A DNA stretch of 22,137 nucleotides from Thermoplasmata archaeon (GTDB lineage Archaea > Thermoplasmatota > Thermoplasmata > Lutacidiplasmatales > UBA184): contig JASHPV010000174.1 of NCBI GenBank assembly GCA_030037875.1, positions 1 to 22,137 of the forward strand, read 5' to 3'. The stretch's first letter is position 1. The number at the start of each line of letters is the position of its first letter. A program made the translations under genes and the position numbers. The notes under the pieces were generated by a model. It was not told the origin of the DNA. It saw only the letters and a list, made by a program, of their open reading frames with translations, and ran no database searches. Positions 14,000 through 20,610 of the stretch are shown here, one piece after another.

Positions 14000-15027
14000 G
14001 AGCGGTTCGGTTCGTGGGAGAGCATGCTCCTCCCGCCGTACAGGAAGTAGAGAAGCCGGTGGTGAAAGACTCGCTCGATGTCGTCGTTCGGATCGCCGGG
14101 GCGGGGGTCTGCCGAACGGATATCCATATCCTCGACGGCGCGGCGCCGCTCCAGCCGGCGCCACCGCCTCCCTTCACGTTGGGGCATGAGAACACGGGGT
14201 GGATCGACGCGGTGGGTTCGGCGGTATCGACCGTCTCCGTCGGCGATCCCGTGATCCTGCACCCCGCGATCACGTGCGGGTTGTGCATGGCTTGCCGAAA
14301 TGGCGAGGACATGTACTGCGCCGCCACGCGCTTTCCCGGCGTCGACGGCATGGATGGGGGATACGCGGAGTTCCTTCGCACGTCGGTCAGGGCGGTCGTC
14401 CCGCTAGCGAAAGGAGTCGCGCCCGCAACGCAAGCCCCGCTCGCCGACGCGGGAATCACCGCGTACCACGCGGTTCGGCGAGTGCTTCCGGAACTCCATT
14501 CTGGCTCGGTCGTCGCGGTACTCGGCATCGGAGGGTTGGGTCACATCGGGGTTCAGCTCGTGCGAACGATGTCTCCAGCCCGGGTGTTCGCCCTGGATCT
14601 GGCCCCGGAGCGGCTGGAGTTCGCCGTTCGATTGGGCGCGGAACGAGGGTTCTCTCCCGCAGACCCGGGGTTTCCCGCGAACTTCATGAAGGCCTCGGGC
14701 GGCGATGGTGCCGATGTCGTCCTCGATTTCGTCGGTGAGCAGAACTCTCCCGAGGTTGCGCTCGGGATCCTGCGCCGGGGCGGTACCTACTCGATCGTCG
14801 GGTACGGCGGGAAACTGACCGTCCCCACCGTCGCCATGATCACGCGCGAGATTCGCATGCTCGGAAACTTCGTGGGGAACTATCGGGACCTCGTGGAGCT
14901 GATGGAGCTGCAGCGACAGGGCCGCGTCGCCGTTTCGGCGAAGGAGTACCCGCTGACGCAAGCCCCGCGCGCGGTCGACGACCTGCGGCAGGGCAAGGTA
15001 CTCGGCCGGGCTGTTCTTATCCCCTGA
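13996..15027 (+). CDS. Zinc-dependent NAD(H) alcohol dehydrogenase (MDR, ADH-A/Sulfolobus ADH type)
   Basis: 343 residues. Catalytic-zinc ligands appear as Cys39 (GVCRTDIH), His64 (LGHE) and Asp151 (PLADAGITAYHAV). Asp in that third position is known in Rhodococcus ADH-A-type enzymes. The structural zinc site is the four cysteines in CGLCMACRNGEDMYC (94, 97, 100, 108). The Rossmann loop is VLGIGGLGHIG (about 175-185), and the strand end FALD (Asp201) predicts NAD rather than NADP. The C-terminal part (IRMLGNFVGNYRDLVELMEL, KVLGRAVLIP) also fits this group. It oxidises alcohols or reduces aldehydes/ketones. The start ATG overlaps the preceding stop (ATGA), and the next gene follows after 18 bases, so it is in an operon. 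Confidence 0.92.
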   Translation: MRAVRFVGEHAPPAVQEVEKPVVKDSLDVVVRIAGAGVCRTDIHILDGAAPLQPAPPPPFTLGHENTGWIDAVGSAVSTVSVGDPVILHPAITCGLCMACRNGEDMYCAATRFPGVDGMDGGYAEFLRTSVRAVVPLAKGVAPATQAPLADAGITAYHAVRRVLPELHSGSVVAVLGIGGLGHIGVQLVRTMSPARVFALDLAPERLEFAVRLGAERGFSPADPGFPANFMKASGGDGADVVLDFVGEQNSPEVALGILRRGGTYSIVGYGGKLTVPTVAMITREIRMLGNFVGNYRDLVELMELQRQGRVAVSAKEYPLTQAPRAVDDLRQGKVLGRAVLIP

Positions 15028-15045
15028 CCCGGTCGGGGGTCGTCC

Positions 15046-16026
15046 ATGGAGCTTACCGCACGTCAGTCCGAGTTTCTGCTGAAGGACACCGACCCGAGCC
15101 TCCGTCGCGGAGTCCTGCGGGACCTGCTCGGCCGGCCAGAGGACGACCCCGAGGTGGTCAGGGCCCGCCAGGAGATCGGCCAGACTGGGTGGGCGGCTCG
15201 CATCCTCGAGGACCAGGAACCCCGAGGACATTGGGGGATGTTCCGCGACAGAGGAGAGGACCTCTACGTACCGAAGTACATCGCCACGAATTGGCGATTG
15301 CTCGTGCTTTCCGATCTCGGGATGACCGTGGAGGACTCGCGGATCGCCCGGGCCACCGACCTCGTGTTCCAGTACTGGGAAACGGACAAGGAGAGCGTGT
15401 TCGGAGGGGAGGGGAGCGAACTTTGCGTCACGGGCAACACCGCCCGCATGATGACCCGGTTCGGACGAGGGAACGACCCTCGAATCTCGCGAGCCCTCGA
15501 CTGGCTGGTCCGCACCCAGAAACCCGATGGAGGGTGGCACTGCTGGGACTCGGAGGTCGGGACCCTCGATTGCTGGGAGGCGCTGGCGGCCTTTGCTGCT
15601 CTCCGCCCGGGGGACCGGACCGAACGGATCCGGAAGTCGATCGAGCGAGGGGCCGCGTTCTATCTGGACCGGGGCCTCCTGCGGGAGATCGACGGAACGT
15701 CCTACGCCCCCTGGCACCGGCTCCACTACCCCACGCACTACTACTACGACCTGCTCGTCGGGCTCGACACCCTGACGGCCCTGGGGTACGGAGAAGATCC
15801 TCGGTTGCGTCCGGCGCTCGACGAACTGCGATCGAAGCAGAATCCCGACGGGACGTGGAACCTCGATGCGGTCCATCCGGATCTGCTGCCGGATGACCCC
15901 TACCACCCGAAGCCGCCGATGTACCCGTTCTTGTTCGAGTATCCGGGAATGCCGAGCCGGTGGGTCACGTACCTCGCCCTACGCGTGTTCGAGAGAGTCG
16001 ACGCGGTCCGGGGCGCGACGGCATGA
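15046..16026 (+). CDS. Alpha/alpha-toroid protein of the prenyltransferase/squalene-cyclase repeat type
   Basis: 326 residues. QW-like repeat segments occur at about 53-64 (ILEDQEPRGHWG), 154-166 (LVRTQKPDGGWHC) and 261-273 (LRSKQNPDGTWNL), with inner helices between (CVTGNTARMMTRFGRG, LDCWEALAAFAALRPG, YYDLLVGLDTLTALG). This is the terpenoid-cyclase/prenyltransferase barrel. It is about half the length of squalene-hopene cyclases and the acidic DxDD initiator motif is not seen, so it is not a conventional cyclase; a binding protein or an unusual enzyme is possible. Conserved-looking Cys, His and Tyr (YPTHYYYD) might line a pocket or bind metal. It lies 18 bases after the dehydrogenase and is probably the last gene of that operon. 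Its 3' end overlaps the GNAT gene on the other strand by 62 bases. Confidence 0.8.
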   Translation: MELTARQSEFLLKDTDPSLRRGVLRDLLGRPEDDPEVVRARQEIGQTGWAARILEDQEPRGHWGMFRDRGEDLYVPKYIATNWRLLVLSDLGMTVEDSRIARATDLVFQYWETDKESVFGGEGSELCVTGNTARMMTRFGRGNDPRISRALDWLVRTQKPDGGWHCWDSEVGTLDCWEALAAFAALRPGDRTERIRKSIERGAAFYLDRGLLREIDGTSYAPWHRLHYPTHYYYDLLVGLDTLTALGYGEDPRLRPALDELRSKQNPDGTWNLDAVHPDLLPDDPYHPKPPMYPFLFEYPGMPSRWVTYLALRVFERVDAVRGATA

Positions 16027-16555
16027 GCCGTTCCTCCCGGAGGAGTCCGAGTCGCCACGCATCGGTCCATCGACCGGAGAGCAGATGGGACCCCCGACTG
16101 CGGCCTTCGGTCCGGAAGCCCACCTTCTCGAGCGCCCGTTTCGACCCCTCGTTGCCTGCCAGCACGACCGCTTCGATCCGGTGGAGGGACATCACGCGAA
16201 AGCCGTACCGGCAGGCCAACCGCACAGCTTGGGTACCGAAGCCCCGGCCCCAGTGCTTCCGGCGGATCCAGAACCCTAACTCGGCCACACGGTCCGCGGG
16301 AGACCAGTGAAACAGTCGGACCTGCCCGATCGCTTCCCCGGATCCAATGGGAACGATCGCGAAGGCGACGCCTTCCCCTCGGCGCTGCTCTCGCAGGACT
16401 CGGGCGACAAACTGCCTTCCTGTCGCCCGGCGGACCCATGCCGGTAAGAACCGCGTCGCCCGGCCGTCATGCAAAATCGAGTTCAGCGCCCGGGCATCGG
16501 ATGAAACAAGAAGGCGGAGTCCGACACGCCCCGCCCTCCCCCGTCGGCTCGCCAC
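15965..16555 (-). CDS. GNAT-family N-acetyltransferase (RimJ/RimL-like)
   Basis: 196 residues. The core is RimJ/RimL-like: FAIVPIGSGEAIGQVRLFHW, then VAELGFWIRRKHWGRGFGTQ (acetyl-CoA loop R-x-x-G-x-G), AVRLACRYGFRVMSLHRIEA and VLAGNEGSKRALEKVGFRTE (the N-x-x-S and G-F pattern), followed by a Trp-rich strand (WTDAWRLGLL). The last 25 or so residues (from LMPSRPG) are Arg/Pro-rich, beyond the fold, and overlap the toroid gene. The GTG at 16555 is chosen because no earlier in-frame start makes sense; no TATA-like element lies at the leaderless distance, so the promoter is unclear. It could acetylate protein N-termini, amino acids or small amines. Confidence 0.85.
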   Translation of the reverse strand: MASRRGRAGRVGLRLLVSSDARALNSILHDGRATRFLPAWVRRATGRQFVARVLREQRRGEGVAFAIVPIGSGEAIGQVRLFHWSPADRVAELGFWIRRKHWGRGFGTQAVRLACRYGFRVMSLHRIEAVVLAGNEGSKRALEKVGFRTEGRSRGSHLLSGRWTDAWRLGLLREERLMPSRPGPRRLSRTRVGRGT

Positions 16556-16762
16556 GGAGGCATGACACTGCGAAGGCTCACTTCAGCACTGCGCTGAGCG
16601 GACGCCGCTCGGGAGTTCCAGAACCGGGTTCTTGTAATGGCTGGACCTCCCATAGGCATGGCCAATGACGGGCCGTCCGACGTTGGAATCCGTACCAGCG
16701 ACCTCGAGGGCTCGATCGTGGATCCGATTGTGCGCACGCCTGGAGGCCCGGGGGCGGAGTGA

Positions 16763-17260
16763 ATGCCGGACCGAAGTTTCCACACGTACCACGTTTCTCT
16801 GGTGTTTCAAGCGCCGTTGCCGTTCGCGTTCGCATGGTGCACCGATTACTCGCCCGGCGACCCGAAGATCGCGGGTGAGGACCGGGCGTTCCACCTCGAG
16901 CGACGCATCGTGGAGCGAGGCCCCCGCCGGGTGGTGTTCGAGAACCTCTACGACCACGGCGCTGGCTGGGCCTGGGAACGGCACACAGTGACGCTGAGGC
17001 CGCCCGACCGCTGGCACTCGGACGGCTATGGGAACTATCACGAGGTTCACCTCGACTACCATCTCACTCCGCTGGAGCGGGACCGGACCCGGTTTGACAT
17101 GCGGTGGAGATCGAAGCCCACCGGCCTGTCGAAAGGGCCGAGATCCCCGGAAAAAGCCGTGGAGCGGTTTGTACACCGGCTCTGGCGGCTTCGAGGCCGG
17201 GCCCTCGAGCGCGAGTTTCGGGCGACCCTCCGGAAGCGCCCTCTCCGCCGACCGAAGTGA
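16763..17260 (+). CDS. SRPBCC-family (polyketide cyclase/START-like) protein
   Basis: 165 residues. The pattern is a helix-grip fold: a first strand YHVSLVFQAPLPFAFAWCTD, a variable loop, paired strands RRIVERGPRRVVFENLYD, VTLRPPDRW, YHEVHLDYHLTPL and DRTRFDMRWRS, then a long basic C-terminal helix. These proteins bind hydrophobic ligands or catalyse simple reactions on them; no catalytic residue can be named. An in-frame stop (TGA 16760-16762) sits directly before the ATG, so the start is well fixed; GGAG just upstream may act as SD. It is the second SRPBCC unit near the 11390-16026 run and could act on the same compounds, though that rests on proximity only. The 16556-16762 spacer holds no other gene. 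It converges on the cupin gene, 13 bases away. Confidence 0.75.
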   Translation: MPDRSFHTYHVSLVFQAPLPFAFAWCTDYSPGDPKIAGEDRAFHLERRIVERGPRRVVFENLYDHGAGWAWERHTVTLRPPDRWHSDGYGNYHEVHLDYHLTPLERDRTRFDMRWRSKPTGLSKGPRSPEKAVERFVHRLWRLRGRALEREFRATLRKRPLRRPK

Positions 17261-17273
17261 GAGGTTTTCCATC

Positions 17274-17708
17274 TTAACGGGAGGGGCCGGCGACGTTCAC
17301 CAAGGCCGGCCCGTCCCCCACGAGAACGTTGACGACGACGAGCTCCTCGGTCGGACTCGGGTTCACGTCGCGATGGATGACCTTCGGCAGGATCCGGAAG
17401 AAATCTCCGGCTCGCACCTCGATGGAATCCTTCCCGCCCCGGCCGAAGTCAAAACGCAATCGACCGGACACCAGGTAGCCGAAAAGAGTTCGGGTACCGT
17501 GATGATGCCAGCCCGACACGACGCCCGCCGCGACCCGGGACTGACCCACCACCGCTCCCGCTCCATCGAAAGCTCGGCCGCGCACGATGCCGGGAGTGGG
17601 GTCCCCCGGGCGTAGGTCGTTCCCACGCATGACCTCCACATCGGGCACACGGGACCGGACTCCTGACAGACCAATAACCTTCGGGAGGGACCCGCGGAGG
17701 GTCCACAT
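17274..17708 (-). CDS. Single-domain cupin
   Basis: 144 residues. Cupin motif 1 is recognisable as GWHHHGTRTLFGYLVSGRLR, with two or three His able to bind metal. Motif 2 follows as VRAGDFFRILPKVIHRDVNP, where the last His is the usual fourth ligand. The glutamate of the standard motif 1 is missing (TRT in its place), so metal binding may use only His. Small cupins of this size often act as ring-cleaving or isomerising enzymes or as ligand sensors; no function can be chosen. The frame opens at ATG 17708. An in-frame ATG at 17627 is the alternative, but it would leave out strands typical of the N-terminus. It is divergent from the HExxH protein and may share its TATA box. Confidence 0.83.
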   Translation of the reverse strand: MWTLRGSLPKVIGLSGVRSRVPDVEVMRGNDLRPGDPTPGIVRGRAFDGAGAVVGQSRVAAGVVSGWHHHGTRTLFGYLVSGRLRFDFGRGGKDSIEVRAGDFFRILPKVIHRDVNPSPTEELVVVNVLVGDGPALVNVAGPSR

Positions 17709-17750
17709 CCGCCGGGTGCATCGCCTGATTGGCTCGCGTACGACGGGCGC

Positions 17751-17756
17751 TATAAC
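17751..17756. promoter_or_regulatory. TATA box of the HExxH gene, possibly shared with the cupin gene
   Basis: Plus-strand TATAAC is centred about 24-25 bases before ATG 17778, a leaderless start. It is the only AT-rich hexamer in the 69-base spacer; read on the minus strand it would start RNA near 17727, about 19 bases before the cupin ATG. Confidence 0.6.
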
Positions 17757-17777
17757 TCCAGATTTCTACCGCTGTCG

Positions 17778-18458
17778 ATGCCCACCAAGCGTGGTCCGGT
17801 GACCTCGAAGCCCCGCCGGCGCAACCCGCCCCGGGAGCCGGCCCGGCGGCGGAGGAACCGCCCGCGATTCTACAAGCTGCCGGTACGGAAGACCCCGCCC
17901 GGACTGCCGGAGGCCCCGGCTCCGTTCCGGATCTCCCGAGAACTGCCCCCGGGCAACCATCCGCTCACCACCGTGTTCCCGGGGTTTCTGGAGGCGCCCC
18001 CCTTTGCGAAGTATCCCGGACCCGCCGACCGCACCTGGGCCATCGCGGAGGGTACGAGCGTGCAGATCGTTCCGGACGAGACCTGGATGTATGTGGCGCC
18101 TCACGCGGTGCCTCCTTTCGCTGAAGAGGCGGGCTGGAAACCGCACACCAGCCGCACCAACTGCATCGTCGTCGGGTTGAAGCACCTGTCCGAGAGCCCT
18201 TCGATCACGCTCTACATGGACATCTACCACGAATTCTTCCACATCCTGCAGCGGGAGGCCGGCCGGGAGCTCTGGGACGAGGCGCACGACTACGTGGATA
18301 GCCCGACCGAGCTAGAGGCGTACCGGTTCTCTATCGCGGAAGCGCGTCGATTGGGAGTCCCAGACTCCTTCCTCCGCCACTATCTCGAAGTGGAATGGGT
18401 CAGTCCCACCGACCATCTGCGGCTGCTGAGGAACTTGGGCGTAAGCCTGCCCAGTTAG
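17778..18458 (+). CDS. Putative zinc metalloprotease (HExxH) with basic Pro/Arg-rich N-terminus
   Basis: 226 residues. The first 44 or so are extremely Arg/Pro/Lys-rich (for example RRRNPPREPARRRRNRPR) and likely disordered or nucleic-acid/anionic-surface binding. The central and C-terminal part has SITLYMDIYHEFFHILQREA with HEFFH at 151-155, the zincin active-site helix, and about 23 residues later PTELEAYRFSIAEAR, whose Glu178 or Glu180 could be the third zinc ligand. No signal peptide or TM segment is present, so it is probably cytosolic. The arrangement is that of a small gluzincin-type domain; the target is unknown and it could also be a non-proteolytic metal enzyme. Its promoter gives a leaderless mRNA. 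It converges on the DUF2461 gene with a 63-base gap. Confidence 0.77.
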   Translation: MPTKRGPVTSKPRRRNPPREPARRRRNRPRFYKLPVRKTPPGLPEAPAPFRISRELPPGNHPLTTVFPGFLEAPPFAKYPGPADRTWAIAEGTSVQIVPDETWMYVAPHAVPPFAEEAGWKPHTSRTNCIVVGLKHLSESPSITLYMDIYHEFFHILQREAGRELWDEAHDYVDSPTELEAYRFSIAEARRLGVPDSFLRHYLEVEWVSPTDHLRLLRNLGVSLPS

Positions 18459-18521
18459 GTGCGCTCGAACCGGATCAGCCACCCGTCCCGCACGCGGGAT
18501 GCTTCTACTGGGGGACGAGCC

Positions 18522-19214
18522 TCAATAAGCGACGCCAATGGCTTTGGCGAGGAACCGATTCAGCGGGTCCAGTGAACGGCAGAGGGAGATGAACTGGTCG
18601 GCAAAGTCCCGGCTGGTGACAACCGACTCCTGGATCGCCAAGCCGGAAGTAAAGCCCTTCCGTTTGAGGTCCTCGATCATCGGATGGTTCGGGTCGAACC
18701 CCGGCGGGGGTCGCTTCAGGGTCTCCCCCTCGATCTCCGGCACCGACGCGCGGACCTTCTTCCAGTCCGCCGAGTGGTCGACCAAGGCCTTCCGGATCTG
18801 CTGCAGACGAGGAGGTTCCGGCTGCCACATTCCGGCGTAGAGCCACGAATCGCCCGGCGCCAAATGCAGGAAGAACCCCGGAAGGTGCTCCTCCTCCGCC
18901 CCCGTCCCCTCGTGCGAGAAGTGAATCCCGACGGCGGTCTTGTAGGGACTTTTGTCGCGGGAAAACCGAATGTCTCGGTAGATCCGCATCACGGAACCTC
19001 CGACAGGTCGAGGATCCGCCACCAGGTGGCGGCTGACCGATTCCAGCTTGGGACCCACCGCGCGGACGAAAGCGAAAGAGGGGTCCCGCACGGAGTTCTC
19101 GTACCGGCGCTTGTTGGCCGTGAACCACGCTTTGTTGTTGTTCTTCGCCAGCTCCCGGAGGAAGCGGAAGAATTCCGGAGTGAAGCGGGCTTCGGGAGTC
19201 GTGTCGGCGCTCAC
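18522..19214 (-). CDS. DUF2461 (TIGR02453) family protein
   Basis: 230 residues from GTG 19214. The family hallmark opens the protein: FTPEFFRFLRELAKNNNKAWF, then NKRRYENSVRDPSFAFV, VMRIYRDIRFSRDKSPYKT and GFFLHLAPGDSWLYAGMWQP, followed by RKALVDHSADW and the late LKRPPPGFDPNHPMIEDLKRKGF. Members are about 210-230 residues, so the GTG fits; the frame is open further to GTG 19250 and 19325, whose extra residues look non-conserved. The biochemical role of the family is not established. It is the third gene of a minus-strand run: VOC, SnoaL-like, DUF2461, with 64 bases between it and the SnoaL-like stop. It probably shares the promoter near 20106. Confidence 0.88.
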   Translation of the reverse strand: MSADTTPEARFTPEFFRFLRELAKNNNKAWFTANKRRYENSVRDPSFAFVRAVGPKLESVSRHLVADPRPVGGSVMRIYRDIRFSRDKSPYKTAVGIHFSHEGTGAEEEHLPGFFLHLAPGDSWLYAGMWQPEPPRLQQIRKALVDHSADWKKVRASVPEIEGETLKRPPPGFDPNHPMIEDLKRKGFTSGLAIQESVVTSRDFADQFISLCRSLDPLNRFLAKAIGVAY

Positions 19215-19278
19215 GTCCGTTCCGGACCGGGCCGAAAGCTCGGCGTGCACATAACCGCTCAGAGCCCGCCGATTAGGC

Positions 19279-19647
19279 CTAGCCGGCCCCCGCCGTGGTG
19301 AACATGGGAGCAAACGGCCTCGCATCGAACACCACCTGTATCGACCGGATCTTGTCCCCCTCCACGTGGTGCCATTCCGCGATGAGCGCGGTCCCCGCCG
19401 GCGTGTTTGTCACCAGGTCGTACCACAGGCAAACATCCTTCCCGTCCACGAAAACATGCTTCATGTCCACGCGCTCCACGATGCCGTGAAGCCGCTTCAG
19501 CGACTCGAGGTATGGTTCGGGCCGGTCGAACTTTTCGAAAGGCCCCGAGAACGCGAGATGGTCGTCGAGGCACTTCCTCGCACCGGCCCAGTCGTCCTTC
19601 GCCATCGCCCCTTGGAACTTTTGCACCACTTCGAGCGCGTTCGCCAT
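19279..19647 (-). CDS. SnoaL-like / NTF2-fold protein
   Basis: 122 residues. The pattern is a SnoaL-like NTF2 fold: a first helix pair ALEVVQKFQGAMAKDDWAGA, then CLDDHLAFSGPFEKFDRPEP, a helix SLKRLHGIVERVDMKHVFVD, DVCLWYDLVTNTPAG, and AEWHHVEGDKIRSIQVVFDA with the closing strand pair. The pocket would be lined by Asp, His and Trp residues. Such proteins are isomerases, cyclases, dehydratases or binding proteins; the residues do not decide. Its ATG lies four bases after the stop of the VOC gene, so they are translated together, and DUF2461 follows. Confidence 0.87.
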   Translation of the reverse strand: MANALEVVQKFQGAMAKDDWAGARKCLDDHLAFSGPFEKFDRPEPYLESLKRLHGIVERVDMKHVFVDGKDVCLWYDLVTNTPAGTALIAEWHHVEGDKIRSIQVVFDARPFAPMFTTAGAG

Positions 19648-19651
19648 CGGT

Positions 19652-20068
19652 TTAACTCCCGCGCGATCCCCTGGGCGCGTCCTGCCAACACGCCATTATC
19701 GGACCGCCCGGAATCTGGAACCAGAAGAAACTCCCCATGCCCGGCACGTCGACCCGAGGGAGCACGAGGCGGGCCCCCCATCGCTCGACTTTCTTCCGGG
19801 CCTGGTCGAGGTCGCGCACTCGGATGTAGCTGAGGTTGGAGGGGGCTTCGCCCTTCTGGACGGGCCGCACCCCTCCCTGACCTCCTCCCGGGGTTCGAAA
19901 GCTGAGATACTCGCCCGCCGGCATTTCAACGGATCGGAATTTCCATCCGAAAACCTTCGACAGGAAGCTTCGAGTGGCGCCCGGGTCGCCGCTGGCCAGC
20001 TCCACGAACGCCAGTGAGCTGGGCAGGAGTTTCGGCCGCGATCGTCTCGTGTTCGGCAGGATTCTCAC
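19652..20068 (-). CDS. VOC-superfamily protein without obvious metal ligands
   Basis: 138 residues. The fold opens with SSLAFVELASGDPGATRSFL and SKVFGWKFRSVEM, and the second unit has SYIRVRDLDQARKKVERWGA and closes with FFWFQIPGGPIMACWQDA, typical of the glyoxalase/bleomycin-resistance group annotated as putative enzymes related to lactoylglutathione lyase. The usual first-strand His is Glu here and the final Glu is absent, so a binding or non-metal role may be more likely. GTG 20068 is used; the first 15 residues (RILPNTRRSRPKLLP) are basic and probably non-core. It is the first gene of the VOC-SnoaL-DUF2461 run, starting about 12 bases after the expected transcription start of the promoter at 20103. 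It is divergent from an HxlR-type regulator, which may control it. Confidence 0.85.
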   Translation of the reverse strand: MRILPNTRRSRPKLLPSSLAFVELASGDPGATRSFLSKVFGWKFRSVEMPAGEYLSFRTPGGGQGGVRPVQKGEAPSNLSYIRVRDLDQARKKVERWGARLVLPRVDVPGMGSFFWFQIPGGPIMACWQDAPRGSRGS

Positions 20069-20088
20069 CGACCGGTGGGTGCGAAGGG

Positions 20089-20103
20089 CTATCCTTTGGA
20101 TAG
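20089..20103. promoter_or_regulatory. Candidate operator: perfect 6-bp inverted repeat
   Basis: CTATCC-TTT-GGATAG directly abuts the palindromic TATA box. On the minus strand it lies between the TATA box and the start of the VOC operon; on the plus strand it occupies the upstream (BRE) side of the HxlR promoter. A third GGATAG sits at 20129-20134 at the GTG, 31 bases from the second. A dimeric winged-helix regulator such as the adjacent HxlR protein is the natural candidate; this is inference. Confidence 0.55.
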
Positions 20104-20110
20104 TATATAC
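20103..20110. promoter_or_regulatory. Palindromic TATA box shared by the VOC operon and the HxlR gene
   Basis: GTATATAC reads the same on both strands. It is about 27 bases before the HxlR GTG (20134) and about 38 before the VOC GTG (20068). No other TATA-like element is present in the 65-base spacer. Confidence 0.65.
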
Positions 20111-20133
20111 GACCCATAGGGACGCGGGGGATA

Positions 20134-20586
20134 GTGACGGGGAGACGCACCTCGGATGACGCCCGCCGTCGACCGGTCGTCCCCATGCTCGCCTACCAGA
20201 GCGACCCGCTCCGGGAGAGCGTCCGTCGCCTCGGTCGACGATGGACGCTCCTCCTGATCCGGGACATGGCGTTCTTGCATCTGAGCCGGTTCGGTGAGTT
20301 CCAACGGAACAATCCCGGGCTTACGCCGCGAGTGCTCTCCCGCCGACTCGCCCAGATGCAAGAGGAGCAGCTCGTCGTACGGCGGGAAAGCAGAGGGGTC
20401 GTCCGGTACCGTCTTACCCCCCGCGGCGAGGATGCGGTGTTCATTCTCCTCGCGTTTCTCCGGTACGGAACCCGGCACCATCTCGATCCGGGGTCTGCAC
20501 TTCCCACTGAGCGACAACCGGTAGATTTGTTCCGTCGGCGCAGGGTTCACGAGGGCCAGGCCCGCGCGGGTCCCCTGGAACCGTGA
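20134..20586 (+). CDS. HxlR-family winged-helix transcription regulator
   Basis: 150 residues from GTG 20134. The HxlR core is clear: SVRRLGRRWTLLLIRDMAFL, FGEFQRNNPGLTPRVLSRRL (recognition helix with T-P-R-V-L-S-R-R-L), then AQMQEEQLVVRRESRG, VVRYRLTPRGEDAVFILLAF. Members act as dimers on palindromes, commonly next to the genes they control. This protein has no Cys at all, so it cannot be a thiol sensor like YodB or HypR and must sense a ligand or act constitutively. The last 40 residues are Arg/Pro-rich and beyond the fold. The GTG is supported by the palindromic TATA box about 27 bases upstream. Divergent from the VOC-SnoaL-DUF2461 run, its likely target along with its own promoter. Confidence 0.87.
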   Translation: MTGRRTSDDARRRPVVPMLAYQSDPLRESVRRLGRRWTLLLIRDMAFLHLSRFGEFQRNNPGLTPRVLSRRLAQMQEEQLVVRRESRGVVRYRLTPRGEDAVFILLAFLRYGTRHHLDPGSALPTERQPVDLFRRRRVHEGQARAGPLEP

Positions 20587-20610
20587 CCCCGAGAGAGAAT
20601 CGCCCGGGAC

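Noticed and set aside
14404..15906. 500-codon open frame on the minus strand
   Set aside because: It is antisense to the alcohol dehydrogenase and toroid genes, both of which have clear family motifs; long antisense frames are expected in G+C-rich DNA, and its residues show no domain pattern.
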